Shown here piece by piece: positions 8,769 through 17,696 of a stretch of 64,000 bases of DNA (position 1 is its first letter; every line of letters starts with the position of its first letter). A program made the translations under genes and the position numbers. The notes under the pieces are model-generated. The model was not told the origin of the DNA. It was given only the letters and a program-made list of their open reading frames with translations, and ran no database searches. The stretch comes from UBA7803 sp036381275 (GTDB taxonomy: Bacteria > Pseudomonadota > Gammaproteobacteria > Pseudomonadales > Azotimanducaceae). The DNA lies in the NCBI GenBank assembly GCA_036381275.1, contig DASVDC010000143.1, positions 1 to 64,000 on the forward strand. Reading direction: 5' to 3'.

Positions 8769-9443
8769 ATGAGCGGCACGGTGTCCAAGCAGAGCTTCGA
8801 CGATTCCGTCTACTTCCTGCGCCGATTCCTTCGCCAGCCCCGGCACATCGCCTCGATCTGCCCGAGCTCGCGCCACCTGACCGCGCGCATGTTCGAGGGG
8901 CTCGCGCTGCGCTCCGGCGATCTGCTGATCGAATACGGGCCCGGTACCGGCTCCTTCACCGTCGAGGTGGAGCGGATGCGGCAGCGGGGTATCGAGCTGA
9001 AGTACCTGGGTGTCGAGAAGGACCCCGGCATGTACCGGTTTCTGCTGCGGCGCTTCCCGAACCTCGACTTCGTCCTCGGCGATGCCGCCAACATCGTCGA
9101 CATCTGCCGCGAGCGCGGTCTGCCGAAGGCGACCGCGGTGCTCTCGGGGTTGCCGATGCTGTTCATCGACCGCCCGACCCTCGAATGCATCTTCTCCGGC
9201 ACGGGACAGTGCCTGACCCGCGACGGGGTGTTCCGCACGTTCAGCTACGTGCACTCGTTCCCGAGCCGCGGCGCGGCGCAGCTCCGTGATCTGATGGATC
9301 TGTGCTTCGAGTCCTACGACCTGAGCGCGCCGGTGCTGCGCAATCTGCCGCCGGCGTTCGTGCTGTCCGGCCGCGGACCGCGCACGATGGAGGCGCCGCT
9401 CGCGCTGGAGCTCGCGCCGGAGCAGGGCTTCTCCGGGAACTGA
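8769..9443 (+). CDS. SAM-dependent methyltransferase, phospholipid N-methyltransferase (PmtA)-like
   Basis: A 224-residue class I methyltransferase. YFLRRFLRQPRHIASICPSS near the N-terminus, LIEYGPGTGSFT (SAM motif I), the acidic end of strand 2 in GVEKDPGM, and SGLPML at motif IV match the bacterial PmtA/KsgA-like group that methylates phosphatidylethanolamine. The substrate here is inferred only from family likeness. The ATG at 8769 is used; an in-frame ATG at 8742 would add nine residues, and neither has a strong ribosome site. It diverges from the RND operon. Confidence 0.78.
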   Translation: MSGTVSKQSFDDSVYFLRRFLRQPRHIASICPSSRHLTARMFEGLALRSGDLLIEYGPGTGSFTVEVERMRQRGIELKYLGVEKDPGMYRFLLRRFPNLDFVLGDAANIVDICRERGLPKATAVLSGLPMLFIDRPTLECIFSGTGQCLTRDGVFRTFSYVHSFPSRGAAQLRDLMDLCFESYDLSAPVLRNLPPAFVLSGRGPRTMEAPLALELAPEQGFSGN

Positions 9444-9465
9444 GCGCGCCGGCGCGGCCGGTGCC

Positions 9466-10257
9466 TCAGCGCGTCGACGCGTCCCCTTCGGAGCTCTCCG
9501 GTTCGCTGCGGCGATCGAGCAGGGCCTGGTATTCGTCCGGGTCGATGCCGCCGCTGCCGTCCCGATCGATCGCGCTGTAGCTGTCGTTGCGGGTCAGCTC
9601 GTGGGCGATCTCGGCGCGGTCGAGGCTTCCGTCGCGGTTGCGGTCGAGGCGCTCGAAGCGGGTCGCCGGCGGGGCCGCGGCATCGTCACCGCCGCCGGCC
9701 GCCGCACCCGGCGGCACCCCGGCCGGTTCGAAGCGGATGCTCCGCTCCCCCGCGGACAGCGTCGCCGTGCGCTGGCCGTCGCTGATCATCGCGGTGCCGC
9801 GCTCGACGCGCGGCGTCGGCTCGCCCTCTGCGGCCGGCGGCGCATCGGGCGGCGCATCGCCGGCGGCGGCGAGCACGTCGGCCTGCAGCGGCCAGCTTCC
9901 GGACTGCGAGAAACGCTGCGCGGCGCGCAGATCCGCCGCGCTGGCTTCGAGCACGAGGCGGCCGTCCGCATCCGCGCTCTTGCGCAGCGCGTCGGGGGCC
10001 ACCGCGATGAGGCTGTCCTCGATCAGGAAGCTGCCGACGGAAACCACCACGTAACCGATGCGGCCGCTCTCGAGATCGATCGCGAAGTCCTGCACCCGGC
10101 CGAGCTCCTCGCCATCGCGGGTCTCGACGATGCGGCCCTTCAGCTCGCTCGCCTTGAGAACCGCGGACGGCGAGCCGAACCGGAGCGGCTCGGCCGCGGC
10201 GGCCGGAGACGACAGAGCGAGGCCCAGAGTGAGGCAGCAGATCCAGCGGTGAATCAT
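9466..10257 (-). CDS. exported PRC-barrel protein with C-terminal EF-hand pair
   Basis: A 263-residue secreted protein with a clear signal peptide (residues 1-22, ending SPAAAAE). A PRC-barrel follows at about 36-105 (GRIVETRDGEELGRVQDF, IGYVVVSVGSF). After a low-complexity Ala/Pro/Gly linker the C-terminus carries two EF-hand calcium loops, DRNRDGSLDRAE and DRDGSGGIDPDE, both with acidic residues at positions 1, 3, 5 and 12. Fusion of PRC-barrel and EF-hands in one exported protein suggests a calcium-responsive envelope protein; this is inference. AAGGAGG lies just before the ATG. Confidence 0.82.
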   Translation of the reverse strand: MIHRWICCLTLGLALSSPAAAAEPLRFGSPSAVLKASELKGRIVETRDGEELGRVQDFAIDLESGRIGYVVVSVGSFLIEDSLIAVAPDALRKSADADGRLVLEASAADLRAAQRFSQSGSWPLQADVLAAAGDAPPDAPPAAEGEPTPRVERGTAMISDGQRTATLSAGERSIRFEPAGVPPGAAAGGGDDAAAPPATRFERLDRNRDGSLDRAEIAHELTRNDSYSAIDRDGSGGIDPDEYQALLDRRSEPESSEGDASTR

Positions 10258-10480
10258 GGCGTCCTCCTTACCGCGACGGCTGCGGGACGACCCCGTCGGG
10301 ATGCCGGTCGAACCGATGCTAAGGCAATTGTGCCGGCCGAACTATCGGATCAGCGCACGTTTCGACACGCCGGAGCCCGGCCCCGGGAACGCCGCTGGCA
10401 GCCGCCCGGCGCGGCCGGCATCATAGGGCGCCTCGCGTCGGGGTGCCCCGCGTGGGACGATTCGGTCAGCGGAGGGACGG

Positions 10481-11122
10481 GTGGAAATCGTCAGCATCAA
10501 CGTCGGGGCGCGCCGGCGCCTGCAGGGTCGGAGCTTCGACGGCGAGACCGGCATCTTCAAGACGCCGGTGCCCCGAGCCGAAGTCGGCGAGCTCGGGCTC
10601 GCCGGTGACGTGATCGTCGACACGAAGCACCACGGCGGCGTCGATCAGGCCGTCTACCTGTACCGGCGCGAGGACTACGAGTGGTGGGCGGGCGAGCTCG
10701 GCCGGCCGCTCGATCCGGGCACGTTCGGCGAGAACCTGACCGTCGCCGGCTTGCCCGATCCCGGGCTCGCGATCGGCAGCCGGCTGCGCTTCGAGACCGT
10801 GGTGCTCGAGGTGACCGCGCCGCGGATCCCGTGCAACACGCTCGCCGCGCGGATGGGTGATCCGGGGTTCGTGAAGCGGTTCATGCAGGCCGGCCGGCCC
10901 GGCATCTACCTGCGCGTGCGCACTCCGGGCCGCCTCACGGTCGGCGAGCGCTTCGCGCTCGAGCCGTATCCCGGTCCGCAGGTCACGACGGTGGAGATGT
11001 TCCGCGACTGGCACAAGAAGCTCGGCCGCCCCGAGCTCGAACGCTACCTGGCGGTGCCGATCGATTTCCGCAGCCGCCGCTATCTGGAGCAGAAGCTCGG
11101 GGAGCTCACCGCGGCGAGCTGA
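10481..11122 (+). CDS. MOSC domain-containing protein (YiiM-like)
   Basis: A 213-residue MOSC (molybdenum cofactor sulfurase C-terminal) protein of the YiiM type, proposed to bind the Mo cofactor and handle N-hydroxylated substrates. Family signatures are KTPVPRAEV, the strongly conserved KHHGGVDQAVYLY-like segment, GTFGENLT and the cofactor Cys in PRIPCNTLA. GTG at 10481 is the start, since GGAGGGAC sits 6 nt before it. A short C-terminal helical tail follows the barrel as in YiiM. It lies divergently from the PRC-barrel gene across a 223-nt gap with no recognised promoter. Confidence 0.86.
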   Translation: MEIVSINVGARRRLQGRSFDGETGIFKTPVPRAEVGELGLAGDVIVDTKHHGGVDQAVYLYRREDYEWWAGELGRPLDPGTFGENLTVAGLPDPGLAIGSRLRFETVVLEVTAPRIPCNTLAARMGDPGFVKRFMQAGRPGIYLRVRTPGRLTVGERFALEPYPGPQVTTVEMFRDWHKKLGRPELERYLAVPIDFRSRRYLEQKLGELTAAS

Positions 11123-11148
11123 ACGACCGCGATCACGGGGAGGAAACG

Positions 11149-12027
11149 ATGACCGACCAGTACGCCGACGAGACCCTGTACGAGGAGCGTGACGGCATCG
11201 CGATCGTCACCATCAACCGGCCGGAGAAGAAGAACACGCTGACCAACGCGGTGATCCAGGGCATCGCCGACGGCATCGACCGGGCGAGCCGCTCGCCGGA
11301 CGTGGCCGCGATCGTGCTGCGCGGCGCGGGCGATACGCTGACCGCCGGCTACGATCTCACCGCGAACCGGCGGGACTGGGACACGCCGTACGGCGCGCCG
11401 GCGATCGAGCACCGCGCCGGCGCGTGGGATCCGGTGCGCGACTGGCAGTTCATGGGCAACAACGTGCGCCGCTTCATGCGCATCTGGGAGTGCCCGAAGC
11501 CCGTGCTCGGCGAGATCAAGGGCTGGGCGATCGGCGGTGCGACGGATCTGATCCTGTGCTGCGACCTGTTGTACATGGCGAGCGACGCGCACATCGGCTA
11601 CGCGCCGAGCCGCATCTACGGCACGCCGACCACGATGCTGTGGATCTACCGGATCGGCCTCGAGCACGCGAAGCAGTTCCTGCTGACCGGCCGCGCGATC
11701 GACGCCGCGACGGCGTACCGCATCGGGCTGGTGTCCCACGTGGTCGCGCCGGACGAGCTCGCGGCGTTCGTCGAAGCCGAGGCGCGCCGGTTCCGCAACA
11801 TTCCGGCGAACCAGCTCGCGCTGAACAAGCTGCTGATCAATCAGGCGTTCGAGAACATGGGCCTGCGCACGACGCAGCTCCTCGGCACGCTGTTCGACGG
11901 CATGACCCGGCACACCGAAGAGGCCTACCGCTGGGTGGAGAGCTTCCAGGAAAAAGGCTTCCGTCAGGTCATCCGCGAGCGTGACGCGCCCTGGCAGGAC
12001 TACGGCGAGAAGCCGGAATCGTCCTGA
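11149..12027 (+). CDS. enoyl-CoA hydratase/isomerase (crotonase) family protein
   Basis: A 292-residue crotonase. TINRPEKKNTLT, the first oxyanion-hole segment AGYDLT and the second one KGWAIGGATDL are clear. The two Glu residues that hydrate enoyl-CoA in classical crotonases are not kept: the first position reads Asp (GATDL) and the second falls on Ser in GYAPSRIYG. The enzyme therefore probably catalyses another crotonase reaction, and no substrate is assigned. AGGAAACG precedes the ATG. It overlaps the converging hypothetical gene by 28 nt tail to tail. Confidence 0.85.
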   Translation: MTDQYADETLYEERDGIAIVTINRPEKKNTLTNAVIQGIADGIDRASRSPDVAAIVLRGAGDTLTAGYDLTANRRDWDTPYGAPAIEHRAGAWDPVRDWQFMGNNVRRFMRIWECPKPVLGEIKGWAIGGATDLILCCDLLYMASDAHIGYAPSRIYGTPTTMLWIYRIGLEHAKQFLLTGRAIDAATAYRIGLVSHVVAPDELAAFVEAEARRFRNIPANQLALNKLLINQAFENMGLRTTQLLGTLFDGMTRHTEEAYRWVESFQEKGFRQVIRERDAPWQDYGEKPESS

Positions 12028-12665
12028 ACGGCGGGTTCGTACTCCCGTTCGGGGTCCTGGCGAACCGCGGCCAGCCAGGCCGCGAGCGCGCAGTCGCGTT
12101 CCTCGCGCCGCCACGTCCCGCCGTTGTCCGGACGCAGGCCGCGCAGCACCTGCTCGGCCGCCGGCGCGTCCATCCCGAGCAATCCGCACACCCGGTCCGG
12201 CAGCTCACGGCGGTCGAGCGGCAACGTGCCGATCGTTCGGCGCTCGAGCGCGTGCCGCACCGCGCCGCGCACCGCGTTGCCTTCGGCGACGTGGATCTGC
12301 GCGTGGGACGTGAGGATGCGTTCCAGCGATGGCGCCGGCCGGCCGCGGCCGACGAACAGCGCGGCCCGCACCGGCATCGGCCAGTCGCGCAGCTCGCGCA
12401 GCAGCCGGCCGAGCTGGATCTCGGTGTAGCGCCGCTGGCGCCGCAGCGCGTCGCGCACCACGCGCTCCGGATCCGGCGGCGGGCGAACGCGGGTCGCGCC
12501 GCGGTAACCGGCGGCGGCGTGGTACGGCTCCGCGGCTTCGGTATCGGCGGGGTCGGCGGTCGCGAGCCGGAACGTGCGAACCTGCCGGGGCATGCCGGCG
12601 TCCAGCAGCAGCGCCGCGACCGCGGCCCAGCCCATGTGCGTGGAGATGCCGAGCGCGCTGTGCAT
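12000..12665 (-). CDS. conserved hypothetical protein (HxGWAA ... HxAEG motif protein)
   Basis: A 221-residue soluble protein without signal or TM segment. It begins with GISTHMGWAAVAALLLDAG, continues with an AEPYHAA segment and has SHAQIHVAEGNAVRGAV near residue 145. From memory this combination recurs in small bacterial proteins without known function; I cannot name a family. The last 60 residues (RREERDCALAAWLAAVRQDP) form an extra helical tail. It converges on the crotonase gene. No function is proposed. Confidence 0.68.
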   Translation of the reverse strand: MHSALGISTHMGWAAVAALLLDAGMPRQVRTFRLATADPADTEAAEPYHAAAGYRGATRVRPPPDPERVVRDALRRQRRYTEIQLGRLLRELRDWPMPVRAALFVGRGRPAPSLERILTSHAQIHVAEGNAVRGAVRHALERRTIGTLPLDRRELPDRVCGLLGMDAPAAEQVLRGLRPDNGGTWRREERDCALAAWLAAVRQDPEREYEPAVQDDSGFSP

Positions 12666-12795
12666 GACCGCCCTCCACCCGACCTACCGGACGATACTCC
12701 CCCGCGGGCTGTCGGACAACGCGGCGGCTGGAACCGCGCCGGGCACCTGTTCAGAATGGCTCACTCGGGCGGAGCAGGAGTCGGAGGCGCTCCCG

Positions 12796-14517
12796 ATGGC
12801 GCGAGCGAGATTCGGCGGCGCGCTGCCGCTGCTGACGGGTATCGGAGCCGGCTTTCTGGCAGCCGTGCTGTGGCTCGACGCGCCCGTGCCGGACGCCGCT
12901 CCCGAGCCGCAGCAGCGCATGCCCTCGCGGCAGCCGAATGCGGCGCCTTCGTCCGACCGGCTTCCATGGGCGGCCTGGATCGAGCGGCGTGACGGCGGCC
13001 CGACGACGCTCGCCGAGATCCTCCGGATCGACGGCGACTTCGAGCAGACGGCGGCCCTCTACGAGCTCGCGCGAGCCGCCGACGAGGACGAGCTGCAGCG
13101 ACTCATCGCGGAGGCCGATGCGCTGACCAACGGGCTGGATCGCCGTGCCGCATTGTCGATCCTGTACGCCCGCTGGGCGGATATCGATCCCGACGGCGCG
13201 CTGGCGTTCGCGCAGGACTCCGGCAGCAGCCACACCGCGGCGGCGTTGCCCGCGCTGTTCCACGGCTGGGCACGGCGTGATCTGGAGGCCGCGGTGGCAG
13301 CCGCGTCCGGGCTCCCGGATGCGCTGCGCCGGCTCGCCGGCGCCAGCATCCTGCACGCGCGCGAGGAGCTCCCCGGAGACGTCCGACGCGACGTGGCGAG
13401 GCGTCTCGCGATCCAGCACATGCTGCCGGAGCTCGAGATGCAGCGCCTGCTCGAGCAGGCGGAACGCGATCCCGCCGCGGCGTGGCAGGCCGCGCTCGCG
13501 GAGTCCGGGATGACACGCCAGCAACGGCTCGGCGCGGTCGTGCAGAAGTGGGCGCAGCAGGATCCCCACGCGGCGCTGACCGCGGTGGCAGCGCTCGGCA
13601 GCTCGCCGCTGCGCCAGGGGCTGGAGCAGCAGCTCGTCCATCGGTGGGCCGAGCGCGATCCGCAGCAGGCTGTGGATTGGGTGATGAGCCAGCCGCCGTC
13701 GCCGCAGCAAGCGCAGCTCGCGTCGATGGCGCTCGCCCGGCTCGCCCGGGTGGACCCGCGCGGCGCGTTCGCGGTCGCCCAGTCGCTTCAAGGGCGATCG
13801 CAGGCGCTCGCGTTGCAGGGGGTAGTCCTGGAATGGGCGCAGCACGATCCGGCCGCGGCGGCGGAGGCCGCCGAGCAGGTCGGCAATCGACCGGCGCGCC
13901 ACGGCATGCTGTTCGGCGTTGCGTCCGCGTACGCACAACACGATCTCGAGGGCGCTCTTCAGTGGGCGCAGCGCCTCGAGCCCGAGGAAGGCGCAATGGC
14001 GGTGTCCGTGGTGTTCGGCGCGCTGGCTCAGCGCGATCCGCTGGACGCGACGGCCCGAATCGCCGGACTGACCGACGAGACTCTGCAGGCGCACGCGGCG
14101 TCCGCGTTGGCGTCGCACTGGGCGGAGCTGGATCCGGCGGCGGCCGCCCGCTGGGCGGAAAACCTGCCGGACGATGAGCTGCGCCGTGCGGTAATCGGCA
14201 ACGTCATGAGAATCTGGTCGCAATACGACCGGCCGTCCGCGCTGCGGCATGCCGAGAATCTGGCGCTGCCCGCCGAGCGCGATGCAGCGCTGATGGCGAT
14301 GCTGCAGGCTCAACCGCCGGATGCCGGGTTCGCGGCCAGCGTGTTCGAGCGCCTGTCGGATCCGGCGCAGCGGAAGGAAGCGGCGCGGATGCTCTACTTC
14401 GGCCTGCGCGAGGTCGATCCCGCGCAGGCGGAGCGCTATCGGGAGCTGGCCGGTTCCGTCGATCCCGGCTGGGCGCCCGCGCCGTCCGTCCGTACGGTCA
14501 TCGGAATCCATCAATGA
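12796..14517 (+). CDS. helical-repeat protein with WA-x-x-DP motifs
   Basis: A 573-residue protein with an N-terminal membrane anchor (about residues 9-25, GALPLLTGIGAGFLAAVLWL) and a long alpha-helical solenoid. At least ten units carry the signature W-A-x-x-D-x-x-x-A: WADIDPDGA, WARRDLEAA, WAQQDPHAA, WAERDPQQA, LARVDPRGA, WAQHDPAAA, YAQHDLEGA, LAQRDPLDA, WAELDPAAA, WSQYDRPSA. Spacing is about 30-36 residues, like a HEAT/TPR-type scaffold. GGAGG nine nt upstream sets the ATG. It overlaps the next gene by ATGA, so it heads a three-gene operon. A periplasmic, membrane-tethered scaffold role is inference. Confidence 0.8.
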   Translation: MARARFGGALPLLTGIGAGFLAAVLWLDAPVPDAAPEPQQRMPSRQPNAAPSSDRLPWAAWIERRDGGPTTLAEILRIDGDFEQTAALYELARAADEDELQRLIAEADALTNGLDRRAALSILYARWADIDPDGALAFAQDSGSSHTAAALPALFHGWARRDLEAAVAAASGLPDALRRLAGASILHAREELPGDVRRDVARRLAIQHMLPELEMQRLLEQAERDPAAAWQAALAESGMTRQQRLGAVVQKWAQQDPHAALTAVAALGSSPLRQGLEQQLVHRWAERDPQQAVDWVMSQPPSPQQAQLASMALARLARVDPRGAFAVAQSLQGRSQALALQGVVLEWAQHDPAAAAEAAEQVGNRPARHGMLFGVASAYAQHDLEGALQWAQRLEPEEGAMAVSVVFGALAQRDPLDATARIAGLTDETLQAHAASALASHWAELDPAAAARWAENLPDDELRRAVIGNVMRIWSQYDRPSALRHAENLALPAERDAALMAMLQAQPPDAGFAASVFERLSDPAQRKEAARMLYFGLREVDPAQAERYRELAGSVDPGWAPAPSVRTVIGIHQ

Positions 14518-15032
14518 CGCTGCAGGACTGGGGCGCCATCGGCGAGCTGCTCGGCGCGCTCGCGGTCGTGGTCACGCTGATCTATCTCGCGAAGCAGATC
14601 CGCCTGAACACCCGGGCGATGGAAGAGAATCGCAAGCTCGCGCTCGCGCAGACCTATCAGATGCGCTCCGACGCGCTCCAGGAGATGCTGGTCAAGGCGT
14701 CGGAGTCGCATTACATCGGGCCGATCATCGTCAAGCTCACCCAGCACGGCTACCCGGAGGATCTCGGCGCGCTCGACGTGCTCACGCCGGAGGAGCGCGG
14801 CCGTTTCCGGCTGTGGCAGATCGCACAACAGACCCATTGGGACAACATGTACTACCAGTATCAGCAGGGGTTCCTCGAGCCCGAGTACTACGAAGGCCAG
14901 CTCAAGATGCGGGTGCGCCGGCTCGCGCCGGTCTGGCGGGCGCTGAACATCACGACCGGCCGCGAGAGCTTCGCCGAAGAGATCGAGCGGCTCGAACGGG
15001 AGACACCCGACCCGCGGGAGGCGCGGCAGTGA
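14514..15032 (+). CDS. single-TM protein of unknown function
   Basis: A 172-residue protein that opens WGAIGELLGALAVVVTLIYL (one TM, about residues 6-24), followed by KQIRLNTRAMEENRKLALAQ and a soluble helical part rich in Y, Q and W (QQTHWDNMYYQYQQGF). Similar one-TM proteins are widespread in marine proteobacteria as hypotheticals. It is coupled to both neighbours, by ATGA upstream and GTGA downstream, and so belongs to one operon with the helical-repeat protein and the propeller lipoprotein. Confidence 0.75.
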   Translation: MTLQDWGAIGELLGALAVVVTLIYLAKQIRLNTRAMEENRKLALAQTYQMRSDALQEMLVKASESHYIGPIIVKLTQHGYPEDLGALDVLTPEERGRFRLWQIAQQTHWDNMYYQYQQGFLEPEYYEGQLKMRVRRLAPVWRALNITTGRESFAEEIERLERETPDPREARQ

Positions 15033-17107
15033 GCGGCGCCGCGGCGCGAGGCCGCTGCTGCTACCTGCTGCTCGCGCTCCTGCTCGCGCTCGCCGGCTGC
15101 GGCAGCAAGGACGACGAAGGGCTCGAAGATCTGCAGATCTCGGCCGGCGAGCTCGAGCCGCCGTTCGAGCCGGACGTGTTCGAGTACACGGCCGAGGTGC
15201 CGAACGACGTGACGAGCCTGACCGTCACGGCCACGGCCGAGGACTCGGGCTCCACCATCGAGGTGAACGGCACGCCGGTGGATTCGGGCGCGGCGGGCCC
15301 GCCGATCGCGCTGGCCGTCGGCGAGACCACGATAACCATCGCGGTGATCGCGGAAGACGGTGACGAGGAAACCTACACGCTGCGGGTCACACGCCTGCCG
15401 CCGCCGAGCGACAACCCGGCGCTGGCCGAGCTGACGCTGACCGCGGCGCCGCTCGATCAGATCTTCGACGGCGAGATCACGTCCTACACCGCGTCAACCG
15501 GCTTCTTCGGGGTATCCACCCGAGTGATCGCGGTGCCGGAAGAGCCGCGGGCGACGCTCGAGCTCGAGGGCGAGCCGCTCGACGCCGGGGAGCCGAGCGC
15601 GCCGGTCCCGCTCGCCGTCGGCGAGAATCGGATCGAGCTCGAGGTCACGGCCGAGGACGGCTCGCAGAGCCGGACCTACGAGGTCACCGTGGAGCGCGCC
15701 GGGCGGGACACGGTGCGGCAGGAGGGCTATGTCAAAGCCTCCAACACGGGCCCGGACGCGTTCGGCGCGAGCGTCGCGATTTCCGGCGACACGCTCGCAG
15801 TCGGCGCCCCGGGGGAGGCCAGCGCCGCCTCCGGGATCGACGGCGACCAAGACGACGACTCCCTCAGCGACGCCGGTGCCGTGTACGTGTTCGATCGCGC
15901 CGGCACCACCTGGGCGCAGAGCGCTTACGTCAAGGCGTCCAATCCGGGCGACCCGGATCTGTTCGGCGGCGCGGTCGCGCTCGACGGCGACCGGCTGCTG
16001 GTCGGCGCCGAAGGCGAGCAGAGCCTCGCCGCCGGCGTCGACGGCGATCAGAACGACGACAGCTCGAGCTTCGTCGGCGCCGCGTATCTGTTCGAGCGCG
16101 ACGGCATGGGCGTCTGGGAACAGGTAGCGTACCTGAAGGCCGACAACGCCGACCTCGGCGACCGGTTCGGCGCGTTCCTCGACCTGGACGGCGAGCGCGC
16201 GATCGTCGGTGCCTGGTCGGAAGACAGCGATTCGCGGGAAGTCGACGGCGACGGCACGAACGATGACGCACCCGGTTCCGGGGCCGCGTACGTGTTCGCC
16301 CGGGACACGGACGGCGACTGGTTCCAGGAAGCCTATCTCAAGGCCGCCAACAGCAATGCCGGCGACGAATTCGGCAGTGCGGTGGCGATCAGCGGCCGCA
16401 CCGCCGCGGTGGGTGCGCCGCGGGAAGACGGTGGTTCCGCCGGCATCGACGGCGATGCGTCGAGCAACGACCTGAGCGCCGCGGGCGCCGTCTACCTGTT
16501 CGAAGCGGACGACGACGGCAACTGGTCTCAGACCGCGTACGTGAAGGCGTCGAACGTCGACGCCGGCGATTTCTTCGGCGCGAGCATCGCGCTGGACGGC
16601 GACCGGCTGGCGGTGGGCGCGCCGGGTGAATCGAGCAGCACCGGCGACCCCGACGACGACACCGCCGACGGCTCCGGAGCCGTCTACGTGTTCGAGCGCG
16701 ACGAATCCGGCGCCTGGTCCGAGGTCGCCTACCTGAAGGCCGACGACCCGGACGTGAACGATGCGTTCGGGCTCAGCGTGGCGCTGGCCGGCGACGTGCT
16801 GGTGGTGGGCGCGCCGGGAGACGGCTCCGCCTCGCTCGGCCCGGAGGGCGACCCGGCCGACGACAGCGCCCCCGACGCGGGGGCCGTCTATGTCTTCGCG
16901 CGCAACGAAGCGGGCGAATGGCAGCGGCTCGCGTACCTGAAGGCGTCCAATACCGACCCCGGTGACGAGCTCGGCAGCAGCGTGGCGTTCGACGGCGACA
17001 CGGTGGTGGCGGGCGCTCCGTTCGAGGACGGCGGCGACACCGGTGTGGACGGCGACGACAGTGACGACAGCGTAGCCGATGCCGGCGCCGTCTACGTGAT
17101 CCGCTGA
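15029..17107 (+). CDS. FG-GAP beta-propeller lipoprotein with two cadherin-like beta-sandwich domains
   Basis: A 692-residue lipoprotein. The signal ends in lipobox LAGC (Cys about 24), followed by KDDE. Two cadherin-like beta-sandwich repeats follow (about 30-120 and 125-215), each ending in a YTLRVTR / YEVTVER strand. Seven repeats of about 66 residues fill the rest, each beginning YVKA(S/D)N, passing through FG-x-x-(V/I)A-(I/L)-x-GD and (V/A)GAP, and ending AGAVYVF. Seven FG-GAP blades predict a complete integrin-like propeller. Acidic GIDGDxxDD inserts in most blades suggest calcium binding. GTG at 15029 has GGGAGG seven nt upstream and overlaps the previous stop. Outer-membrane or surface exposure is inferred. 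Confidence 0.85.
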   Translation: MSGAAARGRCCYLLLALLLALAGCGSKDDEGLEDLQISAGELEPPFEPDVFEYTAEVPNDVTSLTVTATAEDSGSTIEVNGTPVDSGAAGPPIALAVGETTITIAVIAEDGDEETYTLRVTRLPPPSDNPALAELTLTAAPLDQIFDGEITSYTASTGFFGVSTRVIAVPEEPRATLELEGEPLDAGEPSAPVPLAVGENRIELEVTAEDGSQSRTYEVTVERAGRDTVRQEGYVKASNTGPDAFGASVAISGDTLAVGAPGEASAASGIDGDQDDDSLSDAGAVYVFDRAGTTWAQSAYVKASNPGDPDLFGGAVALDGDRLLVGAEGEQSLAAGVDGDQNDDSSSFVGAAYLFERDGMGVWEQVAYLKADNADLGDRFGAFLDLDGERAIVGAWSEDSDSREVDGDGTNDDAPGSGAAYVFARDTDGDWFQEAYLKAANSNAGDEFGSAVAISGRTAAVGAPREDGGSAGIDGDASSNDLSAAGAVYLFEADDDGNWSQTAYVKASNVDAGDFFGASIALDGDRLAVGAPGESSSTGDPDDDTADGSGAVYVFERDESGAWSEVAYLKADDPDVNDAFGLSVALAGDVLVVGAPGDGSASLGPEGDPADDSAPDAGAVYVFARNEAGEWQRLAYLKASNTDPGDELGSSVAFDGDTVVAGAPFEDGGDTGVDGDDSDDSVADAGAVYVIR

Positions 17108-17126
17108 TCGGCCGTGGAACGGCGTG

Positions 17127-17696
17127 TCAGCGGCGCGGGATGCCGAGCTCGCCCAGGGTCGCTGCGATGTCCTGGGCGGCGGTCTCCGGCTTCACCTCAC
17201 GGTCGATCGCGAGGATGCGGCCGTCCTTGCCGATGTAGAACGTCTGCCGGGCGGCGAGATCGTACTCGGGCAGCAGCACCCCGTACGCGCGGGCGACTGT
17301 CTTGTCCGGGTCGGCCAGCAGCGGAAAGTCCGCCTTCTGCGCTTCGGCGAAGCGGCTGTTGGTATCCACGTCGTCGACACTCGCCATGAAGTACTGGGCA
17401 TCGTAGGCGCGGATCAGATGGCCGTTCTCGGCGAGCGACTTGCACTCGATCGTGCAGCCCTTGGTGAACGCCTTCGGGTACCAGGCGAGCACCACCGCCT
17501 GCTTGCCGCGGAAGTCGGCCAGCCGGTAGGTTTTGCCGTCGCTCGCCTGCAGCGCGAAATCCGGTGCCGGATCGCCCACCTGCAACGCGGCCTCGTCGGC
17601 GGCGGCCGGCGAGCCGATGCCGAGCGCGAACGCCAGCGTGACCAGCGGACCGAGCAGTCCGGCCCGGCGCATCGGCCTTCGGGTTGCGAGCATCAT
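17127..17696 (-). CDS. exported peroxiredoxin (AhpC/TSA family)
   Basis: A 189-residue thiol peroxidase with a signal peptide (MRRAGLLGPLVTLAFALG to SPAAADE), so probably periplasmic. The active site reads YPKAFTKGCTIECKSL, with peroxidatic Cys and a second Cys four residues later, close to the BCP/PrxQ type but with one residue fewer between the cysteines. SVDDVDTNSRFAEAQ and FPLLADPDKTVARAYGV follow as in the family. The start is the first of two ATG codons at 17696, since GAGGAGGG lies five nt upstream. Confidence 0.88.
   Translation of the reverse strand: MMLATRRPMRRAGLLGPLVTLAFALGIGSPAAADEAALQVGDPAPDFALQASDGKTYRLADFRGKQAVVLAWYPKAFTKGCTIECKSLAENGHLIRAYDAQYFMASVDDVDTNSRFAEAQKADFPLLADPDKTVARAYGVLLPEYDLAARQTFYIGKDGRILAIDREVKPETAAQDIAATLGELGIPRR

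Noticed and set aside
15700..17107. Regular repeats taken as a possible CRISPR or DNA satellite
   Set aside because: The repeats are protein-level FG-GAP blades with variable DNA, not direct repeats with unique spacers. No CRISPR array was found in the window.
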